Part shown: one piece after another, positions 1-6,829 of the stretch
How the letters are laid out: each line of letters starts with the position of its first letter
Numbering within the stretch: the stretch's first letter is position 1
DNA from: an uncultured Flavobacteriales bacterium
GTDB taxonomy: Bacteria; Bacteroidota; Bacteroidia; Flavobacteriales_D; Sanyastnellaceae
Direction: 5' to 3'
Assembly (NCBI GenBank): GCA_937996585.1
Contig: CALKUW010000115.1
Coordinates: 1 to 9,259, forward strand
DNA: 9,259 nt
The notes under the pieces: generated by a model
The model's input: the letters and a program-made list of their open reading frames with translations, nothing else
The model's database searches: none
What the model was told of the DNA's origin: nothing
Made by a program: the position numbers and the translations under genes

Positions 1-69
1 TACGAGGTGTTCGTCACCCGGGAAGATGGCACGGTGAATTCAGGCCGATTCCTCAAGCCCTTGCGCTGA
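1..69 (+). CDS. 3' end of an unidentified plus-strand gene
   Basis: The first 66 bases are an open frame of 22 codons ending in TGA at 67-69, with the protein tail ending in GRFLKPLR. Third positions are mostly G or C, as in the other genes of the window. A strong hairpin terminator begins 31 nt after the stop, which is what one expects at a real gene end. The gene is convergent with the susCD operon and its start is left of the window. The tail (Tyr-x-Val-Phe-Val, then Asp-Gly, then a basic end) vaguely resembles the last strands of a type IX secretion C-terminal sorting domain, but 22 residues are far too few to claim this. The function is unknown. Confidence 0.55.
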   Translation, partial: YEVFVTREDGTVNSGRFLKPLR

Positions 70-100
70 TCGCATTGACCCGGAACATCGGGTAAAAGCA

Positions 101-131
101 AAAGGGGAACCGGCAGCGCCGATTCCCCTTT
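101..131. terminator. Bidirectional Rho-independent terminator between convergent genes
   Basis: A nearly perfect hairpin: a 9-bp outer stem (AAAGGGGAA at 101-109 with TTCCCCTTT at 123-131), one C/A mismatch, then a 4-bp inner stem (CGGC 111-114 with GCCG 118-121) around a 3-nt loop. The stem ends in A's on one side and T's on the other, and T-rich sequence follows on both strands (CTGGTTTTG on plus, TGCTTTTACC on minus). It sits between the plus-strand stop at 69 and the minus-strand stop at 156, so it can end transcription from both sides. Confidence 0.85.
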
Positions 132-155
132 CTGGTTTTGAGTAAGACGGATGTC

Positions 156-1853
156 TTATTGCGCAATCAGGCGGAAGGTCCAGTAGGCCTCGCCGGGATT
201 GGCGCCGTAGTCAATGGTGATGGTCAGGCGCTCGGTTCCATCGACATTGCTGTAGTCGAATACTTCGTAGGTGATGGTCTCCACGGGGGAGCCGGTGCCG
301 TCGTTGGGCAACTCACCTTGATTGTAGGCTTTGTTGAAGCCGATGAAGGCGCCGAGTCCGTCCACGGTGATCTCCGTGTCGGTCGCGGTGAAGGCGTGGG
401 TGCCGGCCGCAAAGGCGTCCATCGGGGGGGTGAGGAGCGTCTCATCGAGGCACTCATTGTTGCCGCCCATGTAGCTCTCGGCCCAGACAAACCCGTCCGT
501 GGTGTACTCCATGGTGCCATCATCGAAGAAGATCCATTCATCGTCCAGCTGGCAGGCGCGCTCGATGACGCCATTGGCGTCGATGCCACCCCACCAGTCG
601 CTACAGCCCTGGCAGGGGCCGACGATGTAGCTGGCCTCACCGTCGAGGCGCCACGCCTTGCCGTCCGCATCGGACAGGACGTCCGAGGTGAAGATGGCCG
701 AGCTGATGGTCACGAGCTGTGAGGCATCGCTGCTGTTGCCGGCGTCATCCGAGGCGGTCAGGGTCACGGTGTACTCGCCGTCCATGGCGTAGGTGTGCGT
801 GGGGTTCTCTTCCATGCTCATGCCGCCGTCACCGAAGTCCCAGGAGTAGGAGGTGGCGTTGGAGGAGGAGTTCGTGAAGGAAGCCGTGTAGCCGTCCGTG
901 ATCACCGAGAAGGAAGCCGTCGGAACGGTGGACGGGATGGGCGGCAGGTCGGCCTCGTTGTGGTAGTGGAGGAGGTAGAAGTTCCAGGCGAATCCACCGT
1001 CCAGTCCGACGATGGCCACGCTCAGGCGGTCGGCGATGTCGCCTTCCTCCATGCCGATGATCTGGTAAGTCTTGGTGGCGATCGGGATGTAGTTGTCGCC
1101 GGCCTCGGTCTTGTTGCACAGTCCGATGTAGGCACCGAATCCTTCGATGGTGATCGTGTTGTTGTTTGTGTTGAAGTCGTACGTGTAGTCGCCACCGTTG
1201 CCGAAGGCGCTCAGGTCCTCGCCGTTGGGTCCGGTGAAGACGCCGGGCTCGTCCTCATTGAAGCAGTTCTCGTCCAGTCCGAGCCATCCACCGTTGGCAT
1301 TGGCGTCGATGAAGAGGGTGCCTTCGGTGTTCATCTCGAACGTACCGTCCGGGTTGAAGGTGTAGCCGTCATCGAGGATGCAGGGACGGTCGCCGTGGGG
1401 CGTCACGCCGCCGAAGGACCACCAGCTGTTGTCGTCAATGCCGGGGCCGATGCCGAGGGCGACGCCCTCCCGGTCGAGGTACCACGTCTTGCCGTCCGTT
1501 CCGGAAAGGAAGGAGTTGGCGGTGTTCGGGTCCACGATGTTGATGGTCTCCGAGCGGGAAGCGGAACCCTCGAGGCCGGTGGCGGTCAAGGTCACTTCAT
1601 ACGAGCCACCTTCTGCGTAGGTGTGGGTTGGGTTGGTCTCCGTGCTCGTGTTGCCGTCACCGAAATCCCACGCATGGGAGGTTGCATTGACGGAGTAGTT
1701 GGTGAAGGTCACCTCGGCCCAGTTGGTCTCGCTCACTTCGTATTGGAAGCTGGCGACCACGGCGGCCGGTTCCGGTTCGGGGTCCTTCTTGCAGCCCGCG
1801 ATGACGAGGCTGGCGAAGAGGAGTAGGCTGAATGCCTGAATCGTCTTGTTCAT
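156..1853 (-). CDS. SusE-position surface lipoprotein with two PKD + C-terminal module units
   Basis: A 565-residue lipoprotein, third gene of the susCD operon, 52 nt after susD. The start was set at 1853 because it gives a normal type II signal peptide (MNKTIQAF... LVIAGC) with lipidated Cys21; an in-frame ATG at 1925 would add 24 residues with no signal character and overlap susD. A Lys-Lys-Asp and Pro/Glu linker follows the Cys. Domains: PKD 1 (about 33-108, WDFGDG at 62-67, NPTHTY at 74-79), module A (about 113-297), PKD 2 (about 311-386, WDFGDG at 338-343, NPTHTY at 350-355), module B (about 388-565). Modules A and B are homologous: both show LSxxDGKxWxLD, a WW pair, RxCxLDD, DGT, an Asn/Glu-rich Cys motif and GxGAxIG. 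Inference from position and from PKD architecture: a cell-surface glycan-binding protein that helps the SusCD pair. I recall PKD-containing lipoproteins of this general look beside SusCD pairs of beta-glucan (laminarin) loci in marine Bacteroidota, but nothing here fixes the ligand. No catalytic motif was recognised. Confidence 0.85.
   Translation of the reverse strand: MNKTIQAFSLLLFASLVIAGCKKDPEPEPAAVVASFQYEVSETNWAEVTFTNYSVNATSHAWDFGDGNTSTETNPTHTYAEGGSYEVTLTATGLEGSASRSETINIVDPNTANSFLSGTDGKTWYLDREGVALGIGPGIDDNSWWSFGGVTPHGDRPCILDDGYTFNPDGTFEMNTEGTLFIDANANGGWLGLDENCFNEDEPGVFTGPNGEDLSAFGNGGDYTYDFNTNNNTITIEGFGAYIGLCNKTEAGDNYIPIATKTYQIIGMEEGDIADRLSVAIVGLDGGFAWNFYLLHYHNEADLPPIPSTVPTASFSVITDGYTASFTNSSSNATSYSWDFGDGGMSMEENPTHTYAMDGEYTVTLTASDDAGNSSDASQLVTISSAIFTSDVLSDADGKAWRLDGEASYIVGPCQGCSDWWGGIDANGVIERACQLDDEWIFFDDGTMEYTTDGFVWAESYMGGNNECLDETLLTPPMDAFAAGTHAFTATDTEITVDGLGAFIGFNKAYNQGELPNDGTGSPVETITYEVFDYSNVDGTERLTITIDYGANPGEAYWTFRLIAQ
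159..1760 (-). repeat. Two tandem copies of a PKD + C-terminal module unit inside one gene
   Basis: Unit 1 (957-1760, residues about 32-299, 268 aa) and unit 2 (159-926, residues about 310-565, 256 aa) align end to end, with a short Pro-rich linker (ADLPPIPSTVP) between them. The match is clearest at the PKD core (WDFGDG, then NPTHTY) and at RxCxLDD, DGT and GxGAxIG in the second half. Similarity can still be seen in the DNA of the PKD segments (around 1620-1690 against 785-860), although most of the rest has diverged. This is an old intragenic duplication, not a recent copy. Confidence 0.75.
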
Positions 1854-1883
1854 GTTGGTTTGATTGGGGTTGTGTGTTGATAT

Positions 1884-1900
1884 GAAGGGTCCAGTCCTTC
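1884..1900 (-). other. Small hairpin in the susD-lipoprotein gap
   Basis: Within the 52-nt gap between the susD stop (1906) and the lipoprotein start (1853), GAAGG (1884-1888) and CCTTC (1896-1900) can pair around a 7-nt loop. It lacks a following T-run, so it is not a good terminator. It could stabilise the susCD transcript or adjust relative expression of the third gene, but a 5-bp stem also arises easily by chance. Confidence 0.25.
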
Positions 1901-1905
1901 CCGCA

Positions 1906-3531
1906 TCAATTGAAGAGGGAAGCATCAGGGTATGTCGTCAGCGTGGGGGCGATCTGCGTCTCTTCGAGGGCGATCGGCAACCACAGGTGGGTTTCGCTGA
2001 AGTTGGCGGCTTTGTCTCCGTCATCCAGGAAGAGGTCGGCATTGGCGCGGCCACTGCGCACCAGGTCGAACCAGCGGTCGCCCTCACAGGCGAGTTCGGC
2101 CCGACGCTCGTACCAGATGAGGTCGAGCAGGCTCCAGCCTTCATCGGCCATCACCATGGAGGCCGTGCGGTAGGTGCTGCTGTTGTCCCCGGGGCCGGCA
2201 GCGCGTTCGCGGACCTGGTCGATGTAGGCCATGGCGAGCCCGTCGTCTCCGGAGCCGCGGTGCAGCGCCTCAGCGAGCATCAGCAGGACGTCGGCATAGC
2301 GGAAGACGGGGGTGTTCTGCGCCTTGGTGAGGTGCTCGTTGCCGCCGTTGACGTTGGTGCCGGCGAAGGCCTTCAGGTTGGGGAATTTCACCTGCCAGTA
2401 CCCGGTGAAATCCACCGGATTGTTCTGGGTCATGTCGATGAGGGGGTCGCAGCTCAGTCCAGCATCGGCGAGGTCCTGGGCGAGCCCTTCCTCGGAGATG
2501 ATGGCGACGTCGCGGCGGTAGATGTCATCGTCCAGGAAGTGGTTCCACAGGCCTGGCGTGACGCTCATGAAGCCCCAGCCGGCCTCGTAGTCCGGATGCT
2601 CGGCGCAGAGGCCGCGGATGCCGCAGAGCTGGATCATGCCATTGCCGTCGACCCCTTCGAACCAGCCCCAGTCGCTCTGGTAGAGCGGGGTGCGCTGGAT
2701 CTCGAAGACGGACTCGACCGTGTTGCGGTTTTCGAAAATGAACAGCTCCTTCATGTCGTCGACCAGCTGGTAGACGCCGAGGTCAACAACGCCTTGGAAC
2801 GCCTCCGCTGCCTTCTGGAAGAGGGCAGGGTCGTCGTTCTTCAGGTCGGCCCAGTACAGGTAGGCCTTGCCCATGAGGGCGTATGCGGCTCCTTGGGTCA
2901 CGCGGCCTTCTTGTCCAGTCGGGGCGATGAGCGGCAGATGGGGAATGGCCTCCTCGCAATCGTCCACGATCTGCTGCATGATTTCCGACATGGTACTGCG
3001 CTCGAGGTTGACATCATCGGGCGTCAAGCTCGTCGTGATGAGCGGCACCGGGCCGAAGTGGCGGAACAGGTCGAAGTGGTAGTATGCGCGCAGGAATTTG
3101 GCCTGGGCCTTGTACTCGGAAACGGCGTCCGACTCGATTTCCGTCAGGTCGAGCAGGGCGTTGGCCCGGCTGATGCCGACGTAGCCCCTGCGGTAGATGG
3201 GGTGGGTGACCACGTTGGTGTTCGTGTTGGTGAAGTCGTCGAACTCCTGCCAGCCGGGCTGGTCGTTGTTGGAAGGATCACCACCTGCGTTGGCGTTGTC
3301 CGAGCGGATGTCGCCGTACATGACGTGGCCGATCCACTGCCCGTAGGCCATGCCCCATCCGAGCGGGTCATACACCGCGATCAGGGCGGAGGCGACCTGG
3401 GATTCGGTCTGGTAATAGTTGCTCGACAGGAACTCGTTGACGGGTTCGACTTCGAGGCGGTCTTTGCTGCAGGCGGCCAGCACGAGCGCGATTCCTGCGA
3501 GGACGGTGAGGTTGCGTTGAAGCTTGTTCAT
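1906..3531 (-). CDS. susD: SusD/RagB family outer-membrane glycan-binding lipoprotein
   Basis: A 541-residue SusD-like lipoprotein, the lid and substrate-capturing partner of the SusC channel at the cell surface. The start at 3531 gives a clear lipobox (MNKLQRN... LVLAAC, Cys21) followed by a Ser-Lys-Asp linker and lies 10 nt after the susC stop; an in-frame ATG at 3627, inside susC, would destroy the signal peptide. Family landmarks in order: N-terminal helical TPR-like part with KFLRAYYHFDLFRHFGPVPL (145-164), ALMGKAYLYWADL (218-230), the variable central loops, FRYADVLLMLAEAL (410-423), the C-terminal RagB signature with YERRAELACEGDRWFDLVR (474-492) and LPIALEETQIAPT near the end. Length is typical. 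Several Trp residues (285-290 region, 319, 329, 379) could stack on sugar rings, but I cannot assign the binding site. Specificity is unknown: most SusD homologues bind oligosaccharides, a minority serve peptides. Confidence 0.95.
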   Translation of the reverse strand: MNKLQRNLTVLAGIALVLAACSKDRLEVEPVNEFLSSNYYQTESQVASALIAVYDPLGWGMAYGQWIGHVMYGDIRSDNANAGGDPSNNDQPGWQEFDDFTNTNTNVVTHPIYRRGYVGISRANALLDLTEIESDAVSEYKAQAKFLRAYYHFDLFRHFGPVPLITTSLTPDDVNLERSTMSEIMQQIVDDCEEAIPHLPLIAPTGQEGRVTQGAAYALMGKAYLYWADLKNDDPALFQKAAEAFQGVVDLGVYQLVDDMKELFIFENRNTVESVFEIQRTPLYQSDWGWFEGVDGNGMIQLCGIRGLCAEHPDYEAGWGFMSVTPGLWNHFLDDDIYRRDVAIISEEGLAQDLADAGLSCDPLIDMTQNNPVDFTGYWQVKFPNLKAFAGTNVNGGNEHLTKAQNTPVFRYADVLLMLAEALHRGSGDDGLAMAYIDQVRERAAGPGDNSSTYRTASMVMADEGWSLLDLIWYERRAELACEGDRWFDLVRSGRANADLFLDDGDKAANFSETHLWLPIALEETQIAPTLTTYPDASLFN

Positions 3532-3541
3532 GATGGTCGAA

Positions 3542-6500
3542 TCAGAAGGTGACGTTGAGGCCGGCGCCGAAGGAGCGGTTGTTGGGATAGAAACCCTTGT
3601 CGATGCCGGTGTCCAGGATCCATCCACTGGTGCCGATGTCCGGGTCGAATCCGCGGTAGTTGGTGATGGTGAAGAGGTTGTTTCCGGTCAGGTAGACCTT
3701 GACGTCTTTCATCTTGGCGCGGTTCGTCCACTCGGCGGGGAGGTTCCATCCGATCTGCAGGTTGCGGAGGCGGAGGAAGTTGCCGTTTTCCACGTAGAAG
3801 CTGGACGGGCGCTGGTTGCCGTTGGGGTCGGTCGAGGTCAGGCGGGGGAGTTCCGTGCTGGGTGCCTCCGGGGTCCAGCGGTCCAGCCAGAAGGTCTGCA
3901 TGTTGGAAAAGGTCACGTCGCTCCGCTCGTAGGTGCGGTAGATGTCGTGTCCGATCTGGGCGTTGAAGATGGCGTTGACGTAGAAGTCCTTGTAGGTGAG
4001 GTTCCCGCTAAGGCCAATGATGTGCTTGGGCCAGGGGCTGCCGATGTCGGCGATGTCGTCGGTGTTGATGATGCCGTCCCCGTTGGTGTCCAGGAAGCGG
4101 ATGTCGCCGGGCTGGGCGTTGGGCTGGAGCAGGTCGCCCTCGCTGTTGATGTGGCTGAAGATCTCTGCTTGTGACTGGAAGATGCCGTCGGCCTGATAAC
4201 CGACGAAATGCCCCACGGCATAGCCTTCGGTCATCCGGGTGATGGCGGTGTTGCGCACCGGCCAGCCCCAGCCATTCAGGTAGCCAGTCTCGCCCGCGAC
4301 ATTGATGACCTCGTTGCGGAAGTGGGTGTAGTTGAGGGTGGTATTGAGCTTGAGGTCGCCGGTGCCCATGCGGTATCCGAGGGCCAACTCGATGCCCTCA
4401 TTGAGGATCTCGCCGAGGTTGGAGGTCGGATTGTTGGTGGCGCCCACGTAGCCGGGGATCTGCTGGGTCATGAGCAGGTCCTTGGTCTGCTTGCGGTACA
4501 CGTCCGCCTCAAGGGTCAGCTTGTCGTCGAAGAGGCCGAGCTCCACACCGAGGTCGAGTTGGACGCTTTCCTCCCAGCGGACGTTGGGGTTTGGCGGAGC
4601 GGCCAGGGCGGTGCCGGTGTTGAGCGTCTGCTCTTCTGTTCCGAAGGGGTATGTGAACACGTTCTGGATGCGGGCCACGTAGCTCAGCGGTGAGATGCGG
4701 TCGGATCCATTTACGCCATATGAGGCGCGCACCTTGAGGAAGCTGATCTTGTCGGAGTCCTTCAGGAAGTCCTCCTTCGAGGCGACCCATCCCAACGATG
4801 CAGACGGGAAGACACCGTATCGGTTGTTCTCCCCGAAGTTGGAGGAGCCGTCGCGGCGGATGGTCGCGGAGAAGAGGTACTTCTCGTCGTAGTTGTAGAG
4901 CATCCGGCCGAATGTGCTGATGATGGCGTAGTCCACGGAAGCGCCGCCGAAGGCGAGCTCGAGTGTGTCCTGACCGGCGTCGATGTAGTGGAAGTTCGGG
5001 TTGAATTCCGCGTCCATCGGGACGTTTTGCGAGGAACCACCGACCTGGCGGAAGGCCGTGGTGCGGAAGGAGGTTCCGACCAGGAAGTCGAGGTTGTGCT
5101 TCTCCTGCAGTTTGGTCGTGTAGTTCGCGGTGTTCTCCCACTGAAAGCCCTGGAAGTTGCCAGAGCCCTGCCCGACATCGTTGCTCAGGTTCTGGGCGGC
5201 CGGGTGGAAGTAGTAGGTGGGGGTGAAGTAGCGGTAGTCGTACCAGTTGAGGTCAAAGCCGCCATCGGTCTTGAGGCGCAGTCCTTCGACAGGCTCGTAC
5301 TCGATGTAGACGTTGCCGATGATCTGGTCGGACTTGTTGTCTCCTCCGGCGAGGTAGAGCCGGCTCAGCGGGTTGATGTACTCCTTCTGGACCCAGGGCG
5401 ACTGGGCGAAGCCGAAGTCGGCCGCTTCGTCATAGATGGGGGTCAGCGGGTCGTAGGCGAAGGCATCGGACTGGACGCCGCCGAAGGCGCTGTTGGTGCC
5501 GATGTTGTTGTTCTGCGTCCGGTTCAGGTAGAGGTTCTGGCCGACGGTCAGGAAGTCCTTGATCTTCTTGGACGAGTTGTAGCGCATGGCGTAGCGCTTG
5601 TAGTTGGACTTTTCCCCGCCGATGACACCGTCCTGGTCCCAGTAGTCAAAGGAGATGTAGCTGTTGTCACCGGAGGCGGTGATGCGGTGGTTGATGACCT
5701 GCGCCGGATTGAAGATCTCCTCCATCCAATTGGTGCTGGCGGTGAGCGGGTCGCCGAAGTTGGGGAAGCCCAGCACGTCCAGCGCGGAGGTCTGGTTGCT
5801 GTTGGCGAATTTCTCGCGCATCAGGATCACGTAGTCCTCCGCCCCGAGCATGGTCGGCAGCTTCCACGGCTGGGAGTTCAGGTAGCTCGCGGAGTAGGTG
5901 ATGCTCGCATCGCCCTTGCTTCCATTCTTGGTGGTAATGATGACCACACCGTTGGCGGCCCGGGCTCCGTAGATGGCGCTCGAGGCGGCATCCTTCAGGA
6001 CGTCCACGGACTCGATGTCGCTCGGGTTGATGTTGTCGATGTTGCCGAGCTGCACACCGTCTACGATGTAGAGCGGGGAGTTGTCCCCGTTGGTGCTGAT
6101 GCCGCGGATGAGGATGCTCTTCCCGGATCCGGGCTGGCCACTGGATTCGTTGACGATCAGACCGGATGTGAGGCCCTCGAGTGTCGAGGTCACGTCCGGG
6201 ACGGCAATGCCTTCGATGTCCTTGGCGGTCACCTTGGAGATGGAGCCGGTGGAGACCTTTTTCTTCTGCCGGCCATATCCGACCACGACGACCTCGTCCA
6301 CCAGTTGGGCGTCGATGTCGAGCGACACCCGGATGGGGGAGGCATTGTCCACAGCAAGGGTTTGGGTCACGTAGCCGATGAAGCTCACCTTGAGGGCGGA
6401 GGGCAGTGCATTCACCCTCAATGTGAATGTGCCGTCGGCCCCAGCGCTGGTGGCATTGGTGGTGCCATCCTCGACGATGGTGGCTCCGATGAGCGGATCA

Positions 6501-6631
6501 CCGGTCTCACCGTCGAGGACGGTTCCGGTCAGCGAAATGGATTGGGCATGCAGAGGGGAGATGCTGCAGGCAAGCAGTCCCAAAGTCAGCAGCGCGGCCG
6601 AGCAGGCACGGCACGGTGTGTTGTTGGTCAT
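3542..6631 (-). CDS. susC: SusC/RagA family TonB-dependent outer-membrane transporter
   Basis: A 1029-residue TonB-dependent transporter, first gene of the operon. It forms a 22-stranded outer-membrane barrel that imports the ligand held by SusD, powered by TonB-ExbBD. Domains: signal peptide (1 to about 30, cleavage near HAQ-SIS), carboxypeptidase-regulatory-like Ig domain (about 32-108, with DPLIGATI and VSFIGY), TonB box region VDEVVVVGYG (111-120), plug (about 120-238, with LIRGIST, PLYIVDG and VLKDAASSAIYGARAANGVV), then the barrel ending in Phe (LNVTF), as the BAM signal requires. An acidic loop DTNGDGIINTDD (848-859) looks like the calcium-binding loop common in this family. There is no N-terminal STN domain, so direct anti-sigma signalling is not expected. 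The leader before the ATG is A-rich (CAAATCAAAACG) without a Shine-Dalgarno match, as usual in this phylum. Confidence 0.96.
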   Translation of the reverse strand: MTNNTPCRACSAALLTLGLLACSISPLHAQSISLTGTVLDGETGDPLIGATIVEDGTTNATSAGADGTFTLRVNALPSALKVSFIGYVTQTLAVDNASPIRVSLDIDAQLVDEVVVVGYGRQKKKVSTGSISKVTAKDIEGIAVPDVTSTLEGLTSGLIVNESSGQPGSGKSILIRGISTNGDNSPLYIVDGVQLGNIDNINPSDIESVDVLKDAASSAIYGARAANGVVIITTKNGSKGDASITYSASYLNSQPWKLPTMLGAEDYVILMREKFANSNQTSALDVLGFPNFGDPLTASTNWMEEIFNPAQVINHRITASGDNSYISFDYWDQDGVIGGEKSNYKRYAMRYNSSKKIKDFLTVGQNLYLNRTQNNNIGTNSAFGGVQSDAFAYDPLTPIYDEAADFGFAQSPWVQKEYINPLSRLYLAGGDNKSDQIIGNVYIEYEPVEGLRLKTDGGFDLNWYDYRYFTPTYYFHPAAQNLSNDVGQGSGNFQGFQWENTANYTTKLQEKHNLDFLVGTSFRTTAFRQVGGSSQNVPMDAEFNPNFHYIDAGQDTLELAFGGASVDYAIISTFGRMLYNYDEKYLFSATIRRDGSSNFGENNRYGVFPSASLGWVASKEDFLKDSDKISFLKVRASYGVNGSDRISPLSYVARIQNVFTYPFGTEEQTLNTGTALAAPPNPNVRWEESVQLDLGVELGLFDDKLTLEADVYRKQTKDLLMTQQIPGYVGATNNPTSNLGEILNEGIELALGYRMGTGDLKLNTTLNYTHFRNEVINVAGETGYLNGWGWPVRNTAITRMTEGYAVGHFVGYQADGIFQSQAEIFSHINSEGDLLQPNAQPGDIRFLDTNGDGIINTDDIADIGSPWPKHIIGLSGNLTYKDFYVNAIFNAQIGHDIYRTYERSDVTFSNMQTFWLDRWTPEAPSTELPRLTSTDPNGNQRPSSFYVENGNFLRLRNLQIGWNLPAEWTNRAKMKDVKVYLTGNNLFTITNYRGFDPDIGTSGWILDTGIDKGFYPNNRSFGAGLNVTF

Positions 6632-6706
6632 CGTTTTGATTTGCAGTTATGTACCGACTGCGTTTCGCCATTTTTCAAGGCGCAATCACGGTTGGCTCAT
6701 GACTTG

Positions 6707-6721
6707 GTGTACAATGTACAC
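6707..6721. promoter_or_regulatory. Perfect 15-bp palindrome, candidate operator of the susCD operon
   Basis: GTGTACAATGTACAC is a perfect inverted repeat (7-nt arms, one central base), 75 nt upstream of the susC start and inside the only sizeable intergenic region. Its size and position suit a dimeric DNA-binding regulator. It has no T-run and too small a loop for an RNA hairpin. No regulator gene lies next to the operon in this window, so the binding protein is unknown. Confidence 0.45.
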
Positions 6722-6745
6722 TTCATATGCGTTCGCTGTGACTTC

Positions 6746-6753
6746 CAATGGTA
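6746..6753 (-). promoter_or_regulatory. Weak candidate -7 box for susC
   Basis: Read on the minus strand, 6753-6746 is TACCATTG, five of six defined bases of the Bacteroidota -7 consensus TAnnTTTG. About 22 nt upstream there is only TTTT rather than TTTG, so the -33 element is poor. If real, the palindrome at 6707-6721 would lie roughly 20-35 nt downstream of the transcription start, a repressor-like position. Other partial matches exist in this AT-richer stretch, so this is a guess. Confidence 0.2.
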
Positions 6754-6780
6754 TGAAAGTGAAGAATCTGGTCTTAAAAG

Positions 6781-6798
6781 CTCATTTGGGAGAATGAG
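6781..6798 (-). terminator. Weak terminator-like hairpin after the epimerase-hydroxylase pair
   Basis: On the minus strand, CTCATT (6798-6793) and AATGAG (6786-6781) form a 6-bp stem around a 6-nt loop, followed by CTTTTAAG. It lies 31 nt downstream of the hydroxylase stop at 6830 and upstream of the susC promoter region, where a terminator is expected. The stem is AT-rich and short and the U-run is only four bases, so termination may be partial. Confidence 0.35.
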
Positions 6799-6829
6799 TG
6801 GCGGGCGTGTGGAACCCCATTCCAACCGG

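Noticed and set aside
424..430. G7 run (C7 in the coding strand) as a phase-variation or frameshift site
   Set aside because: The reading frame continues correctly on both sides and the duplicated module aligns across it. A 7-base run in high-GC DNA is not remarkable.
1854..1925. Upstream ATG giving a 589-residue form of the PKD lipoprotein
   Set aside because: The extra 24 residues are not conserved-looking, would overlap the susD end and would bury the signal peptide; the lipobox fixes the start at 1853.
1864..3552. A 562-codon plus-strand open frame over susD
   Set aside because: It is the exact antisense of a well-supported SusD gene, with shadow-like composition (Val, Gly, Ala, Glu, Asp) and no domain.
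6563..6631. Possible lipobox (GLLAC, Cys22) at the SusC N-terminus
   Set aside because: SusC proteins are barrel proteins with a type I signal. The Cys lies before a better signal peptidase I site (HAQ-SIS), and no lipoprotein-like linker follows it.
6632..6829. A small gene, sRNA or riboswitch in the susC upstream region
   Set aside because: No convincing short ORF and no structured aptamer-like pattern was seen; only the palindrome and a weak hairpin stand out.
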